This document shows, in pieces, positions 27,001-33,042 of a stretch of DNA of 64,000 nt. Origin of the DNA: Fulvivirga maritima (GTDB lineage Bacteria; Bacteroidota; Bacteroidia; Cytophagales; Cyclobacteriaceae); the NCBI RefSeq assembly GCF_021389955.1, contig NZ_CP089980.1, positions 4,149,001 through 4,213,000 of the forward strand. Reading direction: 5' to 3'. Under the pieces are notes generated by a model. The model worked only from the letters and a program-made list of their open reading frames with translations. It had not been told where the DNA came from and ran no database searches. Each line of letters opens with the position of its first letter. The stretch's first letter is position 1. Position numbers and translations under genes: made by a program.

Positions 27001-27742
27001 TTTGGGTAAGCTGCTTTCTTTCTTCTTCTAATACTTCAATATCCACATCAGTCAGGCGCTCTACACCATCAGCTTTGATTTGCAGGGTGTCTAGCTCTGA
27101 CTTTACGGCTTTATGTTGCTCGTAAATACCGATACTAATTTCGGAATAGATCTGTGTACCCGTAAGCTTTTCCAGTAGTGAGGATTTATCATCTTTGTTG
27201 GCTTTGAGGAAGGCCGAAAAATCACCTTGTGCCAGTAAAACAGATCGAGTAAACTGATCAAAATTTAAACCAATGGCCTGTTCTATTTTTTTCTGTGCTT
27301 CAGTTTTTTTTGAGGCAATTACTTTACCGGTCTCCAGACTCTCTAACTGAAGACTGTCAGGCTGAATTGGTCCATCTGCCCGCTGGCGAGCGCGACGCAC
27401 TCTCCAGGTGGCGCGGTATTTTCTTCCGTCTACGCCTTCAAAGGCCACCTTGGCAAACCCCTCAGCGGTGCCATCACGCAGAATGCCACGCACGTCTCCC
27501 TGATTGATTTTGGAGCCACGCACATCTTCTACTTCTATACCTATTTCTTTTCCTTGCAGGTATCTGGGCGTTTTGCCATACAGTGCCAGGCAGAGTGCGT
27601 CCAGCAGGGTAGACTTACCGGCTCCTGTAGGTCCGGTAATAGCAAAAATGCCCGCTGAGGCCAAAGGCTCTGCGGTAAAATCTATTTTGGTATAGCCTTC
27701 TAATGAGGCCAGGTTGTTTATTTCTATTGAGAGGATTCTCAT
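24017..27742 (-). CDS. sbcC: exonuclease SbcC, SMC-like ATPase subunit (Rad50 type)
   Basis: 1241 residues. The N-terminal ABC half has Walker A GPTGAGKSTLLDAL. A very long coiled coil (~180-1000) is broken near the middle by the zinc hook CPVCGSTHHPYAAGH. The C-terminal half has the signature LSGGESFLVSLALALG and Walker B VESLFIDEGFGTLD. SbcC partners SbcD to open hairpins and trim protein-blocked or broken DNA ends. Its start overlaps the sbcD stop by 4 bp (ATGA), so the two are translated together. Its stop is only 70 bp from the far end of the CRISPR array, which is convergent. Nothing is odd in length or motifs. Confidence 0.97.
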   Translation of the reverse strand: MRILSIEINNLASLEGYTKIDFTAEPLASAGIFAITGPTGAGKSTLLDALCLALYGKTPRYLQGKEIGIEVEDVRGSKINQGDVRGILRDGTAEGFAKVAFEGVDGRKYRATWRVRRARQRADGPIQPDSLQLESLETGKVIASKKTEAQKKIEQAIGLNFDQFTRSVLLAQGDFSAFLKANKDDKSSLLEKLTGTQIYSEISIGIYEQHKAVKSELDTLQIKADGVERLTDVDIEVLEEERKQLTQTAKTLDNQVGQYQKALDWQTQLEKLKQQYQQAEKALDEASQTEANTEERKVKLALLDSIQSIRTEASSLLQKQKEYSEKQAMVATLKEEIAKLKEESDELNSLRETAAQALTTANDNIKKAEPLLDQASKLDTQLEEAHKHQAKSEANAKEAREAFQQVNDILQQSDKAQEQVKLQIEKIEQWQQTNSARQPIAENQTLIISKLTDAEKDWNELQGTKEKLESVTAEIKQKERAVQQLEGQCKTLQEDISSRQANWEKLHAQVNKNPLMDLESKAGQIQTRKEALSEGLNSWKKVQELWESEAHLQKQINELIERNDASRKQLKLIEQELEAADIAKKASLKMLDRAKLESAKDVETLRQNLEEDEPCPVCGSTHHPYAAGHSPVENMLKSLEKSHQENEQQYLNVLQQKSSLVKELETLKVSQQDTEEQLKTASSKKQDAQKDWESQKIFTEAEKITLEERTAWLQQEWDTVNSNLLEIQQQLESQRKILHESEAQKTALEQLKEQLNKAEKNLQEAAFDLKTLRSNSERDLQDQERLESDLADVEKSLNPFFEHSEWMDNWKANPETFIDKLKGFALEWKNKEEELTEAGENLKNLQAAYEKAKTQEEHASAEQKKANQILTEAKQKLNELAQERQALFEGKPVVEIRKSLQDDRIQAEDKIKALTERNEAIQSRLVANNTKAEQGQETITQLTQEISSLSDQVEQWRQTYNEQHEVSLTSESLHELLTISTDWIRNERAALQQLADEVNKAKATRDERKRQLTDHEATRDTSIDFEEVRSKLEMVKGELEKSKNRISEIGFELQKDQENKQRIGGLLEQIEKKRLVFDEWDKLNSLIGSADGKKFRQIAQEYTLDVLLQHANVHLKNLTPRYRIERIPDTLGLQVLDHDMGDEYRTVYSLSGGESFLVSLALALGLASISSSKMKVESLFIDEGFGTLDPTTLNIAMDALERLHNQGRKVGVISHVEEMKERIPVEIHVVKESNGKSKVVI

Positions 27743-28983
27743 ACTTCCTTTTGATCAATAAGATTGGCTACTGTTCTAAAATGCTTTTCTAATGTTTCAG
27801 GCAACTCTATTTGGTAGCGCTTTTCATAATGTCGGGTAAAAATCTCTAACGGACTTAAAGAATGCAATACATCAGGAGAAACAAGCTCTTCCCCTGAATC
27901 TGATTTTTGTTTTGGATATCGAACATCTATTCGTGCTAAACGAGCATATTTTCCTTCAAGCACCTGCTCTATTTTATGACGAAGAGAGGGTTGGGGCCCA
28001 TCCAGAAAAACACGCACTTGTAAATATGGAGCCAAACTCATGTCTCTACCCTCTGCATTTTCAAGCTTCATTAAAGCTTTTATCACTTCATCTAAAGGTT
28101 CATGTTTAGTAGGGACACTCATTAGAGGAATAGTTACGGGCACCTCAATACGGGCTACCTCACTGCTTAAACCTTTTTCATCTAATTCAAAAACCAACAC
28201 CTGATGCTGGTAGCCTCGTTCACCAAAAGACATTGGAATAGGGCTGCCAGAGTAACGGATCTCCGTATGTCCACCAATCTTTTGTGATTTATGAATATGG
28301 CCCAATGCCACATAACTGATCTTTTCAGGAAATGCCGTGCCCGGTATGTATTCCACGCCGCCCATAATCAGGCGCTCGCTCTTATCCAGGTCCGTAATCT
28401 CTGCATTGAGCGCATGCAAGTGCCCAAGTGCTATAACAGGCTGATTTTCTACCCTCAAATCATCTACATACGCAAATGCCTCTTCATATAAAGCACAAAC
28501 GCCATCTACATAATTGTTTTTGCTGCCCTTCACTTCAGGGTAATCGCCCATTCGTAAAAAAGGAATGGCCAGGCACCAGCCGAAAGTGCCCGCTTTTGAT
28601 TTTATAGGAATAGTGAGCGTTTCATAATCAATAGAGCCATCATCTTTACGGGGCATAACACCAATAATATGGATGTTGGATGAGCTAAGTAATGGTCTTG
28701 GCGCTTCTAGCCGCGAAGCAGAATCATGATTACCTGCCGTCACTATCACTTGCAGATCAGGGCAGGTGGCTGTAGCCTCATTAAGAAAGGTGTAAAACAA
28801 TCGAATGGCTGCAGCAGAAGGGTTGGCCTGATCGAATATATCTCCGCTGATCAGCAGCACATCGATCTGCTCTGACTTCAGGGTTTGTACCAGCCAGTTA
28901 AGAAACTGCTGATGTTCAAAATGCCGGTCAAACTCATGAAAAAGTTGACCTATATGCCAATCTGCGGTATGAAGAAATTTCAT
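27739..28983 (-). CDS. sbcD: exonuclease SbcD, Mre11-type nuclease subunit
   Basis: 414 residues, the usual length. All calcineurin-like phosphoesterase motifs are present in order: FLHTADWHIGQ (metal Asp/His), ISGDIFDQANPS, VTAGNHDSASR, ALGHLHA and VALGHIHKSQ. The C-terminal cap (LEVPVT... to KYARLARIDVRYPK) fits SbcD. It forms the nuclease head with SbcC and is the first gene of the sbcDC operon. The 303 bp upstream hold its promoter and that of the divergent secreted protein. Confidence 0.96.
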   Translation of the reverse strand: MKFLHTADWHIGQLFHEFDRHFEHQQFLNWLVQTLKSEQIDVLLISGDIFDQANPSAAAIRLFYTFLNEATATCPDLQVIVTAGNHDSASRLEAPRPLLSSSNIHIIGVMPRKDDGSIDYETLTIPIKSKAGTFGWCLAIPFLRMGDYPEVKGSKNNYVDGVCALYEEAFAYVDDLRVENQPVIALGHLHALNAEITDLDKSERLIMGGVEYIPGTAFPEKISYVALGHIHKSQKIGGHTEIRYSGSPIPMSFGERGYQHQVLVFELDEKGLSSEVARIEVPVTIPLMSVPTKHEPLDEVIKALMKLENAEGRDMSLAPYLQVRVFLDGPQPSLRHKIEQVLEGKYARLARIDVRYPKQKSDSGEELVSPDVLHSLSPLEIFTRHYEKRYQIELPETLEKHFRTVANLIDQKEV

Positions 28984-29286
28984 TAGAAAAACGTGCTTAA
29001 CCTAACAAAGAAAGACTGCCATGCAGTCCTGTTAATGAAAAGTAAAATTAAGAGAAATGAACGGATTTATTTGCCTTGTGAAGTTTTAAAGGCGGCGGGG
29101 TGGGTTTTGAATCAGCAGAAAATATTTAATTGAAGCTATCATGTGGTAATTATGATAAAATAGTGAGTTTATAAGGAAGGGATATTTGTTGAAAAATTAT
29201 TTTCAACGGAATCAACTCTCTGTGTTAGTTATGTTTATAACTTATATTAATATTGTTTTAATTTTTTAACGTATTAATGAAGTAGC
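28984..29286. promoter_or_regulatory. intergenic region between divergent sbcD and a secreted-protein gene, with a palindrome
   Basis: No gene is seen in these 303 bp. At 29188-29207 GTTGAAAA and TTTTCAAC form a perfect 8-bp inverted repeat with a 4-base ATTA centre, immediately after GATATTTG (29181-29188), which is one base off the Bacteroidota TAnnTTTG -7 element. This could be an operator or a promoter-proximal hairpin for the gene at 29287. A GGCGGCGGGGTGGG run lies at about 29090-29103. Confidence 0.35.
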
Positions 29287-29787
29287 ATGAAAAAGGTAAT
29301 CCTAATTGTGATTTTTATGGTAATGATGCAGTCAATGATGGCTCAAAAATTAAGTTTAAAATTAAATCATTCTTCAGATGCAATCAAGGTTGGAGAAACC
29401 TTGTGGTATTCGGTAGAATTAAAAAATGATAAGGAAGAAAGCTTAGTTTTATTTCGTTCTATAATGGCTGATTATAAAGTTGGGGGATATGAGTATACGA
29501 TAAGCTATAATGATAGTATTATTATGCATAAGGTTACAGATTGGTTAGATATGAACGAAAGATATTCAGAAAATAATATTATAGAATTATCTCCTGGAGC
29601 GACTGAGGCCCCTATGGGTTTTCGGTTTCCTGTAACAGGGGAGGGGAAATACGTCATTGATTTCACCTATTATCAAGATCCATCTGATGTCAATAAAAAA
29701 TGGGCAAAAAATAAAAGAGCATTTTCTCTAGCTAAAACTATAACTGCGTTTAAGGTTAATGCCCATGAAGAAATAATTGTTAAATAA
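29287..29787 (+). CDS. small secreted protein of unknown function
   Basis: 166 residues with a signal peptide (MKKVILIVIFMVMMQSMMAQ). The mature part reads as a single beta-sandwich: LSLKLNHSSDAIKVGETLWY, SVELKNDKEESLVLF, then GYEYTISYNDSIIMHKV, and FRFPVTGEGKYVIDFTYY near the end. The layout (KVGE..WYSVELKN, then a closing GKYVIDFTY strand) is like an Ig-like or cohesin-like exported domain, but I recognise no named family. It is monocistronic and convergent with the tRNA. Confidence 0.7.
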   Translation: MKKVILIVIFMVMMQSMMAQKLSLKLNHSSDAIKVGETLWYSVELKNDKEESLVLFRSIMADYKVGGYEYTISYNDSIIMHKVTDWLDMNERYSENNIIELSPGATEAPMGFRFPVTGEGKYVIDFTYYQDPSDVNKKWAKNKRAFSLAKTITAFKVNAHEEIIVK

Positions 29788-29917
29788 GGAGATATAAAAT
29801 ATTCCTTGAAAGGGAAAGTACTTTCGGGGAATAGCTTTTGAAAGAACACTAATTTTCTTGGCATCTTAATCTTTCTTATTTTCTCAGATAAAAGATAGCC
29901 TCCTAAAACCTGGGCAT

Positions 29918-29950
29918 AAAAAAAGCCTTCAGAAATTTCTGAAGGCTTTG
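29918..29950 (-). terminator. intrinsic terminator of the tRNA
   Basis: GCCTTCAGAAATTTCTGAAGGC (29925-29946) is a perfect 11-bp palindrome. Read on the minus strand it directly follows the tRNA 3' end and is followed by a run of T (plus-strand A run at 29918-29924), a standard intrinsic terminator. Confidence 0.85.
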
Positions 29951-30024
29951 TGGGCCCACCTGGGCTCGAACCAGGGACCCCTTGATTATGAGTCAAGTGC
30001 TCTAACCAGCTGAGCTATAGGCCC
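29951..30024 (-). tRNA. tRNA with CAT anticodon, probably Ile2 (lysidine-modified)
   Basis: The 74-base minus-strand sequence folds as a complete tRNA: acceptor GGGCCTA pairing with TGGGCCC and discriminator A, a D arm with AGCTCAGCTGGTTAGAGC, anticodon stem CTTGA/TCAAG around CTCATAA, and a T arm with CCTGGTTCGAGCCCAGG. The anticodon is CAT. Acceptor pairs C4-G69 and C5-G68, with the GGGCCTATAGCTCAGC start shared by tRNA-Ile, favour Ile2-CAU over elongator Met; the call needs a model to settle. CCA is not encoded. Confidence 0.93.
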
Positions 30025-30121
30025 GTCAAACTTTTGCTCGGCTTTTTTGCCGTTATTGTGTTTGATTTGGGAGTGCAATCTTACATATTTGCTGAGAATT
30101 ACACAAACAATTTTAAAAAAA

Positions 30122-30745
30122 TTGAGAGAACAAGAAATAAAAAATATCATTTTCGATTTAGGAGGCGTAATAATTAATCTCAAACCGGCGAAAACAATTG
30201 CTGCATTTGCCAGATTGTCAGGGCTTAACGAGGAAGAGGTGGCTCAGAAGTACTTACATGACGAGCCATTTAAAAAATATGAGAAAGGTCTGATCAGTGA
30301 TGAAGAATTTAGAAGTTATCTGAAAAATATAACTGGTTGTGATAATGATCAGGAGCTGGATGATGCCTGGAATGCTATGTTGCTTGATGTGCCGCAGGAA
30401 AGATTGGAGCTGCTCAAAGATTTAAGAAAGCATCATAAATTATTTTTACTGAGCAATACTAATGACATCCATCTTAAATGCTTTACTGAAATTTTAGAAA
30501 GGGAAAATAATTGTTCTATTGATCAGTTTTTTGATCATGTATACTATTCTCATCAAATGCATAAGCGCAAGCCCGATGCTGATATTTACGAGCAGGTGCT
30601 TAATGAGCAGCAATTGGTGCCCGAAGAGACATTATTTATTGATGATAATGCTGATAATATTGATGGAGCGGCTAACTTAGGCATTCAAACAATACATATC
30701 ACGGGTGAGACTACCATAATGGAGGTTTTTGATGAAGGAGAATAA
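30122..30745 (+). CDS. HAD-superfamily phosphatase (YihX-like)
   Basis: About 207 residues. HAD motif I is IIFDLGGVII (the DxG form common in this subfamily), motif II is LFLLSNTNDIH, the Lys is in HKRKPDADIY, and motif III is TLFIDDNADNIDGA. The alpha-helical cap between them fits sugar- or nucleotide-phosphate phosphatases. There is no ATG in front of the conserved core; TTG 30122 (LREQEIKNIIF) is the closest choice and TTG 30047 is possible, so the start is uncertain. Its end overlaps the protease start by 14 bp, indicating co-translation. The promoter would lie between here and the divergent tRNA. Confidence 0.9.
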   Translation: MREQEIKNIIFDLGGVIINLKPAKTIAAFARLSGLNEEEVAQKYLHDEPFKKYEKGLISDEEFRSYLKNITGCDNDQELDDAWNAMLLDVPQERLELLKDLRKHHKLFLLSNTNDIHLKCFTEILERENNCSIDQFFDHVYYSHQMHKRKPDADIYEQVLNEQQLVPEETLFIDDNADNIDGAANLGIQTIHITGETTIMEVFDEGE

Positions 30746-31991
30746 TAGAACGTATTTACTACATGCTTTACTTTTTATAACTACATTTTTCACTACCACA
30801 CTGGCAGGAGAGTGGTGGGTACATGGAATCATGTGGCCGTGGGATGATTACAGCTGGACAGATTTCAGTCATGGCTTACCTTATTCGATTCCTTTTTTGT
30901 TAATTCTTAGTGTGCATGAGTTCGGTCATTATTTTATTGCCAGATACCATAAAATAAAAACCACTTTACCGTATTACATTCCTTTGCCTCCCATACCACT
31001 ATTTATTGGTACTATGGGAGCTTTAATTAGAATAAAGCAACCTGTTTTATCTAAGAAAATTCATTTTGATATAGGTATAGCTGGTCCTTTGGCTGGTTTT
31101 GTAATCGCCTTGGGCGTTCTGGTCTATGGCTTTACGCACCTTCCTGAGCCTGATTATATTTATAGTATTCATCCGGAATATGAGCAGTTTGGAGAAGACT
31201 ATGCTGATCATGTTTATACCTATGAGTTTCAGCGTGCGCAAGATTCATTGCGCTATGCAGAAGCTCGCACGGCTGATTCGCTTAGTTTTATAGAAGAAGG
31301 AAAAGGAGGGGAGTGGAGCTTTCCTGAGTTTACTGCACCAGCAGAATACCCAAATATTTATATTACCAAGCCATTGCTTTTTGTAGGTATGGAAAAACTT
31401 TTTGTTAGTGAGCCTGAAAAGATTCCTAATAGCAGAGAGCTGATGCATTATCCTATACTGTTGGCTGGCTTTTTAGCGCTTTTGTTCACCTCATTGAATC
31501 TGATGCCCATTGGTCAGTTAGATGGTGGACATGTTTTATATGGCCTTTTAGGTTATAAAGGGCATAAGCGAGTGGCATCGGTTATATTTATAGCCTTTCT
31601 GTTTTATGCTGGTCTGGGCTATATTTCTCCGGCAGATGGTATGATGTATGAAGAAGGTCTTTTTGGCTTACCAGAATTTTTCATCAGTATACCTTTATAC
31701 ATCGGCTTTTTATATTTAGCACTCAGAGGGCTAAGAAGAAGTAAAAAAGATACCTGGATGTACGCAGTAGTACTATTCGCGGTGCAGTTTTTCATCTCTT
31801 ATCTATATCCTGATGTAGAAGGCTATTCAGGATGGTTATTATTCGGTTTTATAGTAGGCCGGGTTATAGGGGTGCATCATCCTAAATCATTAGTAGAAGA
31901 GCCACTGGATATGAAAAGGAAAATATTAGGCTGGATTTCGCTGATCATTTTTATCATTTCATTCAGCCCGGCACCTATTATGTTAATGTAG
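30732..31991 (+). CDS. site-2 protease family (M50) membrane metalloprotease
   Basis: 419 residues from ATG 30732, chosen because GGAGG at 30721-30725 is placed as a good ribosome site (an in-frame TTG at 30729 is less likely). Zinc-binding HEFGH lies in LILSVHEFGHYFIARYHKI, and the second motif LNLMPIGQLDGGH supplies the Asp ligand. Several membrane helices surround both motifs. A soluble insert (~130-215) between them is longer than usual. M50 proteases cut transmembrane segments, often releasing regulators, and no anti-sigma partner is nearby. It overlaps the HAD gene. Confidence 0.92.
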   Translation: MKENNRTYLLHALLFITTFFTTTLAGEWWVHGIMWPWDDYSWTDFSHGLPYSIPFLLILSVHEFGHYFIARYHKIKTTLPYYIPLPPIPLFIGTMGALIRIKQPVLSKKIHFDIGIAGPLAGFVIALGVLVYGFTHLPEPDYIYSIHPEYEQFGEDYADHVYTYEFQRAQDSLRYAEARTADSLSFIEEGKGGEWSFPEFTAPAEYPNIYITKPLLFVGMEKLFVSEPEKIPNSRELMHYPILLAGFLALLFTSLNLMPIGQLDGGHVLYGLLGYKGHKRVASVIFIAFLFYAGLGYISPADGMMYEEGLFGLPEFFISIPLYIGFLYLALRGLRRSKKDTWMYAVVLFAVQFFISYLYPDVEGYSGWLLFGFIVGRVIGVHHPKSLVEEPLDMKRKILGWISLIIFIISFSPAPIMLM

Positions 31992-32000
31992 CATGTCTAT

Positions 32001-32038
32001 AAAACAGCTATCCGCTGGCCTTACAACCAACGGATAGC
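32001..32038 (-). terminator. intrinsic terminator for the yceI-like gene
   Basis: Minus-strand stem GCTATCCGTTGG / CCAGCGGATAGC (32027-32038 with 32007-32018; one G-U) is followed by TGTTTTA. The odd pair is a G-U only on the minus strand and a C-A mismatch on the plus strand, which supports its use by the minus-strand yceI transcript. Confidence 0.6.
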
Positions 32039-32094
32039 CTCATACATGCTTACTTAACCAAACCTTTTAATTATTCAAGCTCGTTTAGAGCGTC

Positions 32095-32679
32095 TTATTG
32101 CTTTATTAGTTCTGCATTAATAATAATATCTACTTTTTCGCCCACTATTAGTCCGCCATTGTCTAGCACATCATTCCACTGCAGTCCATAGTTAAACCGA
32201 TTGATGGTTCCTGTGGCTTTAAAGCCCGCTTTTTGTCTATTATTAATGGAGATGATACCTCCAAATTCGGCCATTAATGTTATTTCTTTAGTAACTCCTT
32301 TTATGGTTAGGTTACCAGTAATTTTATAGTGATTACCCGATGTTTTAGTAAAACTGGTACTCTCAAACTTAATTTCCGGATATTTGGCCGCGTTAAAGAA
32401 ATCTTCATCTTTAAGATTTTTATCCCGCTCCATATTATTAGTAGTAATGCTGTTTACTTCTATGGTGGTAATAATCTTAGCGCCTTCAAAATCTTGCTTG
32501 CCTTTAGAGGTAAAGGTACCCGCATAACTAGTAAAACTGCCCGTAACGGATGATACCGTCATATGAGGAACTTCAAACTGAATGGACGAATGTGCAGGGT
32601 CTATTATCCAGGTAGTTTGCCCATAACCTATACCGCACATCATCACCGAAAAAACCAGGGAAAATAGAATATTTTTCAT
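32095..32679 (-). CDS. secreted YceI-family lipid-binding protein
   Basis: 194 residues from ATG 32679, which begins a signal peptide (MKNILFSLVFSVMMCGIGYGQ). The YceI barrel follows: TWIIDPAHSSIQFEVPHM, a VTGSFTSYAGTFTS turn, VNSITTNNMERDKNLKDEDFF, YPEIKFESTSF, GNLTIKGVTKEITL and the closing FNYGLQWNDVLDNGGLIVGE strand. YceI proteins bind polyprenoid-type lipids in the periplasm. An upstream in-frame ATG at 32748 would hide the signal peptide. A minus-strand terminator lies 57 bp after the stop. Confidence 0.94.
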   Translation of the reverse strand: MKNILFSLVFSVMMCGIGYGQTTWIIDPAHSSIQFEVPHMTVSSVTGSFTSYAGTFTSKGKQDFEGAKIITTIEVNSITTNNMERDKNLKDEDFFNAAKYPEIKFESTSFTKTSGNHYKITGNLTIKGVTKEITLMAEFGGIISINNRQKAGFKATGTINRFNYGLQWNDVLDNGGLIVGEKVDIIINAELIKQ

Positions 32680-32792
32680 GATGGTAAAGAGATTTAATGA
32701 ATTTACTGCAACTAGGAAGAAGATAACGATATTAATTGAATTTAGCAATCGTTTGCAGTAATTTAATTGATGTAATAATTAGGTGGTGTATA

Positions 32793-32930
32793 AAAGAAAA
32801 AGGCTGCCAAACTAATGACAGCCTTTTCTACTCCTCAACCTTCCGTTCTTCCTTCTCTAAACCAACTTCACTTCTCTTCCCTTTACCAACCGCACTTCTC
32901 TCGCTTCATTCAACTTCACTAACTAAACTA
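32793..32930 (-). ncRNA. candidate purine-rich small RNA divergent from the hybrid kinase
   Basis: Read on the minus strand, a ~138-base stretch is very poor in C and rich in G/A, with repeated GAGAAGTG[CA][GA]GTTGGT units and several GGA motifs. It is closed by a terminator: GGCTGTC/GGCAGCC (32817-32823 with 32802-32808; G-U only on this strand) and a CTTTTTCTTTT tail. Upstream is GACATTTG, 32 bases after AATTACGCA, the same promoter layout as two other units nearby. Start estimated at ~32930. A GTG-started 20-codon frame (32857-32919) with repeated REVRLV/REVKLV is also open, so a peptide is an alternative. No homolog known to me. Confidence 0.5.
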
Positions 32931-32935
32931 CATTA

Positions 32936-32984
32936 CAAATGTCCTCATTATATGGTATTTTTATTTAAGAGAAATTGCGTAATT
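32936..32984 (-). promoter_or_regulatory. promoter with AATTACGCA box, small RNA candidate
   Basis: On the minus strand AATTACGCA (32984-32976) stands exactly 32 bases before GACATTTG (32943-32936), one base from the TAnnTTTG -7 element, followed by TA. Box, spacing and the ATTTGTA continuation match the promoters at 36449 and 37419. Confidence 0.6.
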
Positions 32985-33042
32985 TGAAAATTAAGTATTT
33001 CACTTAATTGATGATTTTTAGTTTTAATTCTACCAAAAACCT

